Source of the DNA: Zhengitettix transpicula
Taxonomy: Eukaryota > Arthropoda > Insecta > Orthoptera > Tetrigidae
DNA length: 64,000 bases
Direction of reading: 5' to 3'
Assembly (NCBI GenBank): GCA_037074705.1
Contig: CM073591.1
Location: 1,852,087 to 1,916,086, forward strand
The translations under genes and the position numbers were made by a program. This document shows, piece after piece, positions 1-9,900 of this stretch. The first letter of the stretch is position 1, and every line of letters starts with the position of its first letter. The notes under the pieces were generated by a model. The model was not told the origin of the DNA, ran no database searches, and saw only the letters and a program-made list of their open reading frames with translations.

Positions 1-64
1 GACTTATCACCCTCTAAGGATGGAACTTATATTTTACATCACGCTTTATTGACAATGTTCCACA

Positions 65-126
65 TGACGTCATCCACCGCTATAAAACGGTCACTCAGAG
101 GAAAGAGGAAGTTTTAAGTGACGTCA
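65..126. promoter_or_regulatory. Two TGACGTCA (CRE-type) palindromes, K1 intron 2
   Basis: Perfect 8-bp palindromes TGACGTCA at 65-72 and 119-126. They lie in what would be intron 2 of K1 and occupy the same places as in the other K genes. The motif is the known CREB/ATF consensus; function here is inference. Confidence 0.35.
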
Positions 127-288
127 TCTCATTGCATTACGTCCGTAATGAGAGCAGCGCCGCTGCCCGTGGACAAGAGTATGGGAAGGATCCACTCAAC
201 TTTGAAAACATGTGCTTAACCAGTGGGACAGAGACAAACCGCTGACCCCCTGTTCTTGTTATGTCAATTATACCTCGTCTCTTCTTAC

Positions 289-553
289 CGTCATTGGTTC
301 TGCAGTTTAAGTCCCTCATCCTGCATGAGGTGTAAAACGATTTGTAGTCTCCACGGCTGTTTCGGGCGCAAAGGTTGTCCAGCTGGAAAGTGCAAAAGTT
401 GCTGCATTTAGGTTTCGCCTTCGAATGAACTGAGCAGACGACCAGGGAAGCGACCACCAAGGCTGGAAGGAGCACAGCGACGTGAGAAGAGCGTCTACGG
501 CAGAAGGACTCATCAGAGAGACGATACTCACCGAGGACAACGTTCAGCTTGAT
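289..553 (-). pseudogene. K1: Kazal-type inhibitor, partial, start codon lost
   Basis: Secreted single-domain Kazal inhibitor of the local family. Exon 2 (289-462) encodes the end of a signal peptide (ALVVASLVVCSVHS), a basic linker KAKPKC and five cysteines in Kazal spacing (C-x3-C-x7-C-x14-C-x6-C). The loop after the second cysteine is CTFQLDNLC, so the predicted P1 is Phe. Intron 1 (463-531, 69 nt) and the TATA-like box (586-593) match intact paralogs. At 551-553, where every paralog has ATG, this copy has ATC on the minus strand, and no in-frame replacement Met is seen before the signal peptide. The exon 2 donor (G|GTAAGA) is intact, but exon 3 would lie left of the window. Either a recent pseudogene or a gene using a non-AUG start; the first is more likely. 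Confidence 0.75.
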
Positions 554-585
554 GGCAGCTGTGAGTTGGCCTCGATATTCCTTCC

Positions 586-593
586 TTTATAAG
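586..593 (-). promoter_or_regulatory. TATA box of K1
   Basis: CTTATAAA on the minus strand about 35-45 nt before the start-codon position, the same place as in all K paralogs. It implies a 5' UTR of only about 10-20 nt. Confidence 0.55.
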
Positions 594-599
594 CAAACC

Positions 600-3264
600 C
601 TTGATATTTAGCAACGCCTGCGGGTCTAATTGACGGGCTTCGGCTAAGAGTAAATGCGTAATAAAAACAAAACATAAAAATGAAAGGCCAATCTGCGAAC
701 TCCACGAATTCTTTTGAAAAAGACAAAGACCCAGCAACATCAACATTTGTGATTTATCTCTGGGTGAGGTGAATAACGATGCTTTAAAATCGACGGTGTA
801 GAGAATTGAAACTGGCCTGAGTTTACTACATGGACGAGAGTAAAAGTAATGGGTTCAGTTACGATACCATAAACGCTCAGTGATAAGACGTGATGGTCCT
901 CTAACACCTTGACCTATGCCAGTCCAACTTTCACTATCAATTCCGTTGAGGTCGTTCATTATGAGGTTCTACTGTGAGGAGCAGAAGGAATGCGTCCATT
1001 GCCCCCTTCCCTGCCTTTCCACGTCTTGACCTTTTATTCGTAATTCTACTCCTGTTTGCAGGTTACCACCCACACTTTCGCATCTCTGTTAAGTGTCGGG
1101 CGAGTTCTTGCATGTCAGTATATTCCCCCGAGCTTTCTTATTGTTCTTATTAATTATATTACTATTGATTATTAAATTTAGTTGTTACATAATTTGTTTT
1201 TATTTGATTATCCTTTTATACTCGTATGTTATCGTTTACGTTCTGTTTGATGTTGTTTAGTTTACTACATTGTTAAATTTTGACCATCACACACAATCGG
1301 TTCCAGGATATGCGAGTCTAGTCCAATGACGATTAAATGGAGGTTTTTGATATATTAATTTCTTTATATTATTCTCATTATTAATTTAACATTCAAACAA
1401 ACAAATACTGTGCATTATTTATTAGATTTGTGTATAGTGTTTAGAAACTTATTTATTATCTGTGTACTTTCTTATTTAACTTTAGTGACGAGTCCTATTT
1501 CCTCATAAGAACACTAATGCAGGATAAATATAACTGTCCCCCGTGTTATGTAATAGTCTGTGTTTGGAAGAGTCGATGTTAGGTGTTAAGGTCCGTTTAA
1601 TTCCGATTTCTTCTTAAAGATCCAATAGTTATTCGCCTGTTTCATCTGTGAGTCAGGGTGCCACAGTGATGACCATCGTGAGTACGACGGACGTGTTCAG
1701 GTATGATGCATTATTCTCCTGATTCTTTCCATACAAATTCAACAACATCACAAAATGGCAAACTACTGCTTTGCCACGATGATACACGAGTAATCGCAGA
1801 GAAGCAAGACGGACAAGTAAGTGACGCGCCTGATGCAGTTCTTCATCCTGGGGACCATAGATGACATATATCACTTCCCTTCCTAAGCCTATGAGAGTCA
1901 GAGCCCACCATGTTGGATGACAGTCTTCCTACCTTTCCAGCACCACAATGAAAGGAACCACTGAAGAGTGACCGCGTTTTTCCTTGACCGAAACAACTAC
2001 AATGGATCCTTCAGTTTTTAAAATTTATACCACAAATAATTACGACCGTGCCTTAGACTGGATAATATTGATAGTGTTCCTCCCGATGTTGTTTATCTAT
2101 TACTTCGACCCCTTCCGGCTCTAGGAAAGGGAGAGCACCTTTCTTGGATTGCGGTTTGAGGACCGTTCCATAAAAGTAACAACCAAAACCGTCGAGTTTC
2201 GAGTCAAATCCGGGGCTACAGATGTCGCTGAGTTTAATTATGGCTACCCTGGAATTGATGGATTTTAGACCCTTTAACCTTTACATAGAAAATTCCTGAC
2301 GTGAAGTAAATCAGTCGAAATATGAATTGCGTGTTATGAGGACCGTTTAAAATATTTGTTTTCAAATTTTTAAAGGACATGTCAGTGTAAATCAAGTTGT
2401 TGATCAAGGTTCTCTTATTTTTTGCTGGTATGGTCTGTCCTTGAACTCTCATTTACCAGCGTATTTCGATTAAACTGCAATGTTTCCAAACCTCCCATGG
2501 GACTCACTTTTTGTGAAACTACTGATTGAAGGAATGAAGAAGAAAAAATATTTCGATTGAGGACAACGACACCTGAATTTGGTCACGGTAAGTTAAGGAT
2601 CTCAACAGACGTCCAGAAGACCACGAACCTTGTGGTGGCCACCTCGTAAGTAACGATAAAAGAACACAATTACCGTCTGTAAGGAATCCGTCGTGAAATA
2701 ACAGACAACAACAAATAAATTAATTTTTGAGAGAGTAGAAGTTTCGGTCAACCCTTCGCAACCATTTTCAGTGCTAGAGACTGCGTCATGTGACATAGAC
2801 AACTTTACAAAGAATATAAACAAAGATTATTTAATAAACCATCATAAAGACTTTTTTTCTCCTTTTATATTTATTTTTAAAATTCTTTTGGATTATTAGT
2901 GGAACATTTTCGAAATTATCCGTTCTTTTAAAATTATCCTCCTTGTCCAAAACAACAGTATTATCAACCTTAAAGGTATATTTAAGATCCGAAAACGTTC
3001 AGTAACAGGAGAATGTTTATAAGGTTCAGATTTTACGTCAGCTTCAACCTACTAACATTAACCCCACTTCTTATTGTATTTCCACTACTTCCACATCTAC
3101 GCCTCATCTTATGCTCACGAATAGGATCCAAGGTTAGGGGAAAAGAAACAAGAACATAAGCTAGGCCATGTAGCACAAGCACGGATATTGTAATTGTTGT
3201 TGGTTCTACAGATATTCATTATTAAGAAGAAGTGTAAAATATTCGACGATTCGCAGACCTGCTG
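600..3264. other. Intergenic stretch between K1 and K2
   Basis: No supported gene. 600-1600 is AT-rich flanking sequence that recurs beside K3, K7 and K9 (for example 19,640-20,680 and 38,290-39,290), so it belongs to the duplicated Kazal cassette. 1653-1905 holds a conserved block described separately. 2150-2280 resembles the diverged tandem repeat seen at 22,960-24,120. The rest is unique-looking AT-rich DNA. Confidence 0.5.
1653..1905 (-). other. Conserved open block of unknown nature, copy 1
   Basis: A minus-strand open frame of about 70 codons reading ...REVIYVIYGPQDEELHQ... and continuing HLLVRLASLRLLVYHRGKA. The same frame is open in four copies (here, 20,696-21,079, 39,421-39,678, 53,565-53,822), each downstream of a beta-type Kazal gene. 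No start codon context, splice partner or recognised domain. It may be a fossil exon, a repeat fragment or a non-coding element; I do not recognise it. Confidence 0.3.
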
Positions 3265-4114
3265 CTATCCGGATTTAAGCAGCATTGCTGGGCACTCTCC
3301 ATCGTGGATCTTCACGTAATCTAGAAACAAGATTGATTGTTGTAAATTATTTGAATAATTGCATATTTCATTTATTTTATTTAATTAATCATTATATTCT
3401 GGTCGTTAGAAATTAGACAAACTCAGGATGGTTCATATCGGAACTGGGCGTTGCGTTGGCGATGTGAACGGTCTGAATGTTTTCATTGCGCTTGTCAACG
3501 CCAACAGGCGGCGTAGACAACGACCCACTGACGTCATCCACCTCCGCGTTATCACCCTCTAAGAATGGCACTTTTACTTTTCATGACGCTTTATTGACAA
3601 TGTTCACACTGACGTCATCCACCGCTACGCAACGGTCACTCAGAAGAAAGAGGAAGTTTTAAGTGACGTCATCTCACCATTGCATTACGGCCATAATGAC
3701 CATTGCCCTTGGACATCAGTACCATCGTTTCTGGTGAAGGATCCACGAAACTACACTCAACTTTGAAAACATGTGCTTGACCAGTGGGACAGAGACAAAC
3801 TGCTGACCTCCTGTTGTAGTTATTCCAATTATTTCTAGTTATTTCTTACCGTTATTGGTTTTGCAGTTTTCGTCCTCCATGCAGTAGAAGTTGTCAAACG
3901 TTCTGTGTTCACCGCGGCTGTTCCTGGCGCAAAGCGGGTCATGAAGCCAAGGGCAAAAGGTCACGCACTTAGGTTTCGCCGTAGAATGAACTGAGCAAAC
4001 GACCAGGGAAGCGACCACCAAGGCTGGAAGGAGCACAGCGACGTGAGAAGAGCGTCTACGGATGAAGGACTCATCAGAGAGACGATACTCACCGAGGACA
4101 ACGTTCAACTTCAT
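3265..4114 (-). CDS. K2: secreted Kazal-type protease inhibitor (P1 Trp)
   Basis: Three-exon gene: exon 1 coding 4093-4114, exon 2 3850-4023, exon 3 3265-3320; 83 aa. The ATG at 4112-4114 lies about 35 nt after a TATA box. Intron 1 is 69 nt (GTGAGT...CTTCCAG), phase 1, inside the signal peptide. Spliced, it gives MKLNVVLALVVASLVVCSVH, a clean signal peptide; unspliced, it reads in frame without one. Six cysteines fit Kazal spacing: KCVTFC, then CPWLHDPLC, a 14-residue loop, C-x6-C, and the last cysteine in exon 3 (HDGEC). By homology to classical Kazal domains P1 is the second residue after Cys2, here Trp, suggesting chymotrypsin-like targets. Exon 3 uses a TAG acceptor and has a tail (PAMLLKSG) unlike its paralogs. 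Beta-type gene by its upstream sequence. Confidence 0.88.
3529..3671. promoter_or_regulatory. Cluster of three TGACGTCA palindromes in K2 intron 2
   Basis: Perfect TGACGTCA at 3529-3536, 3610-3617 and 3664-3671. About one would be expected by chance in the whole window. Equivalent sites, some mutated, are found in intron 2 of the other K genes. CREB/ATF binding is the known meaning of the motif; an intronic enhancer role is inference. Confidence 0.4.
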
Positions 4115-4147
4115 GGCGACTGTGAGTTGGCCTGGAGGGTCTCTTCC

Positions 4148-4155
4148 TTTATAAG
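4148..4155 (-). promoter_or_regulatory. TATA box of K2
   Basis: CTTATAAA on the minus strand, about 35 nt before the K2 ATG and in the same context (GCTTATAAAGGAAG) as K3-K7. Confidence 0.6.
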
Positions 4156-6235
4156 CAACCAGTCAGGAAAAACCTTGATATTTCGCACCGCCATCGGTGA
4201 TAATTTACGTGCTTCTTGATAAGAGAGAAGGCGTAGTAAAATTCGAACCTAAATGTCAACCACAGAGCCTTCATCTGCGCGGATTCTTTTGGAAGTGAGA
4301 AAGATCCAGCGACGGCAACGTCAGTGATTTTATCCTTGCTTCAGGTGATTCACGCTGCTTTAAAACAACTTAAATAAAGTCCCACTGAACGTTACTTTAA
4401 TATTTTACTCCGACGTTTATTCGCCATCTGTTTAGTGTCAGGTCAACTGCAAATTGATTCATTTGATTAATTTTGTTATATTTTTAATTCATGTTTTCAC
4501 TTTAATTCCTTTCATTTTAGCTTTTAATTTGTTTATAACGTAAGGCTTATCTTCACCTTAAAATCTAATTAAATAAATTTCTAATAATTATGATGATTTC
4601 AATTTTTGTATATATATTGTAAAACTAATTAGAGGCCAGTTTTGAATTTACTAACTAGATTGTTAGTGGTCCCAACTCTTCATAGACGACAATGGGTAGA
4701 CTAGCTTTGCTGTGAGCCGCTAGCACTGTCTGGAACGGTTATTGTGGTCGCGTGAGGAAATCAGGATCTGGGAGGGGAGATCAGCAGCATAGCCCGAGAA
4801 CAAACTCAATACAAGCATAAAGTTCAGACAGCGAGACACTTAGTAAAACTGCAAAGAGTAATCAAATATTAAGCGCCACATTAAGATTTCCTACGTGTAC
4901 AGCGACCATCATCAGCCTCCACATAAAGACAATGTGTAACAATATGTCTGGCTGATGATCCAGAGGTGCAGCAGATGCAGTTCCCGGAGGAACTACGACC
5001 ATGTGTTTGACCATCAAGTGTAGAGTCAGTGATTCATGGCCCCTTAGTGTAAATTGTGAGCCCGAGCCCAGGAAACTAAGTCTTGTACCAGCAGGACATT
5101 TTGAAAGTAGGAACCAAGTTAATTAAGTTTGTAAACGATAGTTGAAGATATTCGTCAGATTTCGTTCGTCTCTTTTTGAATTTGATTGTTAATTTCTTAT
5201 TTTATAAATTCTATGATTGTTCTTTACTTATCAAGCCCAGGTAAACGACTTATAAAATCTCTAAACATTGATTCTTTCAATGCATTTAACCTCAGAGATA
5301 ATGATATAAATTTTTATTAAGTAAAATAAATGGTATTGTAAGGTTTAAAGTATTAATTATTGCTCCACCTTTCCTGTTAAAATCAAATAAATTGTTTCAG
5401 AACGTAGTATCAATTTAAAAACTGCAACCTAATTGTTTAAATAATTCAATAAAATTTTGTTTATTAATTCATTAATCAGTTTTAATTAATCATTACAATA
5501 AATAACTGTTTTTTTATACACAGTAATAATAATAATAAAAAAGATAACCAAAACAGCGGACAAAAGAAGTGATGATTTAAACACCACACAACGCTTCTGA
5601 GGGTAACCTTGTTCCTTTCTTCCGGTGCTGAGAAGAGCCTAGAGAGACACAAGTGAACATTCGAACAAATTAGTTGTTGTTAGGTTTCCGTGTGAGGTTT
5701 TTACTTAATTGATGGAAATCCAAAAATATTACGACAATCTTCATGTTGGTTTGAACCAAATCAGACAAAGAGTTATGTGAAAGTACAGAGAGTTTGTTTG
5801 AATAACATTCTGAGGTTTGTGGATACACAGTCATAATATGGTAACAACAATAAAATTTCTAGTAGTAGTTTCTGACCGACAACAGTTTGTTATGCAATTA
5901 ATTTGTCTATAAAATGACGGTTAAGATGACGTAGTTGAGGTTAGGAGTGTGACGTCGTATATCAAGACGATAAGGAAGCTATGGCAACAAAAGAAAAAGA
6001 AACATTGGACTGTTTTTACGAATAATTGGACGATTGTATGCAAAAGTAGAAATTCTACCCGGGTAAGTGGATTACTGAAACCAATTGAAAAGAAAAGGTT
6101 CTGACGGAATGCAGGGGACAATTTTCTCACAATGTACGTAGGACGTTCGAGAGTGACTAAAGTAAACCAGGGGAAAAAATATGTGTTGAAGTGAAAAATT
6201 GTGAAGGTGAATTGCGGGAAATTTAATAAGGTTTC

Positions 6236-6510
6236 GTGGCCAAGGTCTGCAGCTTTTATAATCGCAGGACGCTGTTTCGACTGCGAAAAGTAACGGATAT
6301 ATATTTTTATTTATCTATTTATGCGTCGAACTGCCAGGGTCTTCAACTGCTGGTGTCCGGTTCTGCACGGATCAACGCGAGACAACACAAGAGGACCACA
6401 AAACATGTAAACGGACGGTAAATTTCCCCTTCGGCACCACAGGATTCAACGAACCACCAGAAGAATTACGTAAAATATTTAAAAACACTACAACAACGAC
6501 ACTCCGTAAT
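6236..6510. repeat. Interspersed repeat R2, copy 1
   Basis: About 270 bp that recurs at 17,025-17,285 with many shared segments (for example CTGCACGGATCAACGCGAGA and TTTCCCCTTCGGCACCACAG), about 80% similar by eye. Class unknown; no terminal structure seen. Confidence 0.6.
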
Positions 6511-6849
6511 CTAACTCCGTCTACATAATTTCCCAGGGTGTCTAATTTTTTAAAAGCGGAAAATTTGGCACTTAATGTATTTTTCCTTTAATACAGAGTG
6601 TTTGTATGTTTGTATCTTCCTTATTCAAATCTACACACGTGTCGAGCCAATTTCACCTCATTTTGAGCACGTGTTCCTTGCGACTGGAAAACAAGCACTG
6701 TCGTTGTGAGAAGCCGGTGTTTGTGGGGGGGGGGGGGAGAGATAAATATTCAAACATGCTAAAGCAGCACATTTTTAAGTCGATTAATACTTTTAGAGGT
6801 CAAACAGATTATCATTGTTTCTACCAATGTTATGTGTATCTAAATTTAA

Positions 6850-7220
6850 CCCCTTACAGAATAGAAAAGGAACACCCTTAGGGGGTGGGGTGAAGGGGCG
6901 TTACAAGGAAAAACACGCGAATACAACCGACTTTGGAGTCAAATCCAGGGTTACGGACGTCGCTGAGTTTAATTATGACATTTAAATTGCCATTGATCCC
7001 CCAGGGACGGGGATTGGACAGGGGTAGAAATGTAAACGCGGCCGATATTTGCGTTGAATAAATATTTTTAGGGCCTAATTAGATTGATAGTGTTGAATGA
7101 TTCGTTTTGGCATGGGAAAGGAGCATCCTTAGGAGGGGGACGGGGTTGAGGGGCGTTAAAGAAAATAACGCAAAAACAACTGAGATTGGAGTCAAATCGG
7201 ATATTACGGATATATGACAA
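6850..7220. repeat. Diverged tandem repeat R3, inverted relative to 23 kb
   Basis: Two related units: a GGGGTGAAGGGGCGTTA-type segment, then AAC(C/T)GA(C/G).TTGGAGTCAAATC, near 6890-6950 and 7145-7205, about 255 bp apart. They are the reverse complement of the R3 array at 22,960-24,120. A 12-G run at 6725-6736 lies just upstream. Confidence 0.5.
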
Positions 7221-7699
7221 CCCGGGCAACGCCGTGCAACCAGGTAGATTTAAATAAAGATAACTTTATTGGAACAATCCCTGACGCAAGATGGCAGCAC
7301 TGTCCTACGAAGAGTCATTTGGTAGATTTACGCACTCTGACGCCTCATAAAAATGTTGTTTTCTTCAAAACTGCAGGTTGGTCCTTTAATACATCCTTTT
7401 TTAATTATTTACAAGTTTAATAATTTAAATTAAACATAATGAATATAATTATCAGTTGGAAGGCAAATTAACGACCCCCGCGTATAAGAGACAACAACAG
7501 AAATTTAATTATTAAACAATGCATAATTCTAAAGTGATTAGACGTTTCGATCAACTATTGTGATCTTTGTCATTACTAGAAACCAGACTTAAATAATAAT
7601 ATAGACAAAATTTGGCAGACGTTAACAGTTAATTGATGACTGTTCAAGTTATAGTGCGCCTTTAGTTATCGATTTGTTACCAAATATTTTTATAACTTT

Positions 7700-8112
7700 T
7701 ACCTGGAAGCATGGAAACGTGGCTTGCCGGGGTCGAGCAGCAGACACAAGACAATGGCGGGGTGGATTGGGAAAATCCACAAGTCCCGCAAACAAGGTCA
7801 TGGGTGGCCAATAAATGGGTAGACGACCGGGGGGGTATGGCCCTAAAATAGATTGAGTGGGTCACGTGTGGACAAGGACCAACCAGGAGAGAGGGATTTT
7901 GAGGACGCAGAGATTACAAGTCTGCGAACACGAGGAGATCGATTTGGACCGTCGGTGACAGCGGTCAGGGAGAGTTGATCCTGGAAGATTTTGGTTTTGC
8001 ACGAGGGCCTCCGGTCTTCCACTACGAATAATGCGGAGAGAGAGAGTCGCCAACGGGATTCGACCCTGTCCGAGCTGCGGACCTGGTAAGTCGCATTCCA
8101 TGCTTCCAGGTA
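7700..8112. mobile_element. 413-bp element bounded by 17-bp perfect inverted repeats
   Basis: TACCTGGAAGCATGGAA at 7700-7716 is repeated in inverse at 8096-8112. The interior is GC-richer than its surroundings. The right part (about 8050-8085) contains, on the minus strand, GGGTCGAATCCCG, close to a Pol III B box. A MITE-like element or a tRNA-derived repeat is possible. Target-site duplications are not obvious, so the class is unsettled. Confidence 0.45.
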
Positions 8113-9892
8113 TCGCGTCAGTTTGCCACGAAGAGAACCACGGTTATATTTGAGAAAGGGAGGGGGTTACATGCATCCCTGGCAGGCTGGAGAACTTTCG
8201 TTTTATATAAATTCTGACAAAAATGAATTCTTGTTTTTTTTATTAACTAAATATCGTATTCCTTTCCTGCGGGTGAATAATTTCTAGCAGGTGGCGCCCA
8301 GCAAACCGCATATCATTAGTTAATTTGACCTTAAGCTCACCACAAAGTACTTAATTATCTTATCAATTTGAACAATTTCTTACAAGGGTCTGCGTTTCCT
8401 TCGAAATCATTTCCTAACTTATAATTGGTTTCACTAATTCACTCACTCTGTTAGTGTTTTGAAATGCTTATTTAATCATCCAATTAATCGTAGAAAAAAT
8501 TAATTAAGCGTCCGTAGCTTTGCCACTTTCCTGATACGTGACGTCACACTCATAACCTTAACTGTACACGCTGATTGTTACCAGGTTGGCCTTTCCATAT
8601 ACTTCACCGTAACAGTCAGTCGTCGGCAGTTGTTATATTCCGTTGAGTGCAGAACCTCAGTGTTGAGTGGATTTTTTTCTGTCTTGTTCGTATATTTTAT
8701 ACATTCGGTTAAGGTTTTGTGCAATGGCTTGAAAGGGGTTGCGGGATTCTGAAGGTAGACCAGGGAGGTCAAGGCCTGGGCTGTAGCTTGAGGATGCTAC
8801 CCCGGGTGCAGTGACAGCCTGAAGTAGGAGTGGGGACGCAGCATTCCCTTCTCCGTGCCTCCACCAGGTTGTTTACTGCGCAGTTGGTCGATTGGCCCAA
8901 TAAGAACAGCGAACTACTTTACCCTCGTGAACAACACAAAGGCCTAAAAGCGTGGCTTAAATTACCTGATTCAGAAGCAAGGCCCTGTACGTGATCAAAT
9001 AAGAAATATCTGAACGACAAAGTAGATTATTTGATGAAGTGTTGAGACGAGGTAACAGAACAAAAGACAACATAGAAAGGGAAAACGTGCAGGTCTTGAA
9101 TTAGGGTCGTGTAGAGTAGAAGGAAGAGTTTGTAATGATATAAGTAGAGGCGATAACCGGCGCCATTTAGTCTCGAGCAACTCAGGAATTTGTATCATTC
9201 ATTCTGAGGCAGCATCAGCATGCAATTTATCTGTGCTTCTATTTACTCTCTGGTAGACGAACAATTGCCACAGATACTTACATCTTGTTGAGGAATATAA
9301 TTGTGGGTGCATCCCCTATTAAAGGAGCATCCGTCGAGCTCCTCCATCGCGTGTTTACTTTCGCTTTGGAAGATGAACTGATCCTTGCGATTAGGACCCG
9401 TGAAGAGTCGTTCCGCCATTACTTGATTGCAACTAAGGGTTGGAAACAAATTACCCACTCCACATGCACCCCCAGACTCACGCAGGAACACAAAGGGATC
9501 AGACGGCCATATTCGGATATTTAGTAGCAGAAATAAGGAGTTGTAGACTAACATCAAGTCTCTTTCTACGTTGCATTTAGTCGTTTCATTTCTCTACTTA
9601 TTGAAATAAGCATTGCAGCGTTGCCAAACGCTCACACATAGCCAGTAAAATATTTTTAAAAAAGAAATAGATATACTTAAGGGTATGACTACGTTCATAT
9701 GTATTAGTTTTGATTATATATATCATAAAATCGCATTATTTTATTTCTATTTACTAGAATGAAATTTAACCATAACAAATTTACTAAATGTTTTAATTGT
9801 GAGTGAAAGGTTTTTTTATATTTCACCCAGTATGAAACACGATAGTAACTACAGCACAATGATGTCTACGGTGACCTTATGAACCCTGAAGT

Positions 9893-9898
9893 CTTTAT
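9893..9898 (-). terminator. AATAAA polyadenylation signal of the GPCR gene
   Basis: AATAAA begins 2 nt after the TGA stop (TGACAATAAAG) of the GPCR gene. The 3' UTR would be exceptionally short if this signal is used. Confidence 0.5.
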
Positions 9899-9900
9899 TG

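Larger units (their letters stand above)
4160..9892. other. Long gene-free, repeat-containing region
   Basis: No coding gene can be supported. 4160-4400 is the conserved upstream flank of beta-type K genes. 4400-6200 is AT-rich without recognised features. 6230-6480, 6850-7220 and 7700-8112 hold repeats listed separately. 8290-8300 contains TGGCGCCCA, which resembles a retroelement primer-binding site. 9243-9557 is open on both strands, but neither frame has recognisable domains, so it is left uncalled. Confidence 0.5.

Noticed and set aside
9243..9557. Overlapping open frames on both strands near 9.3-9.5 kb
   Set aside because: Neither has recognisable domains, splice sites or conservation with another copy in the window.
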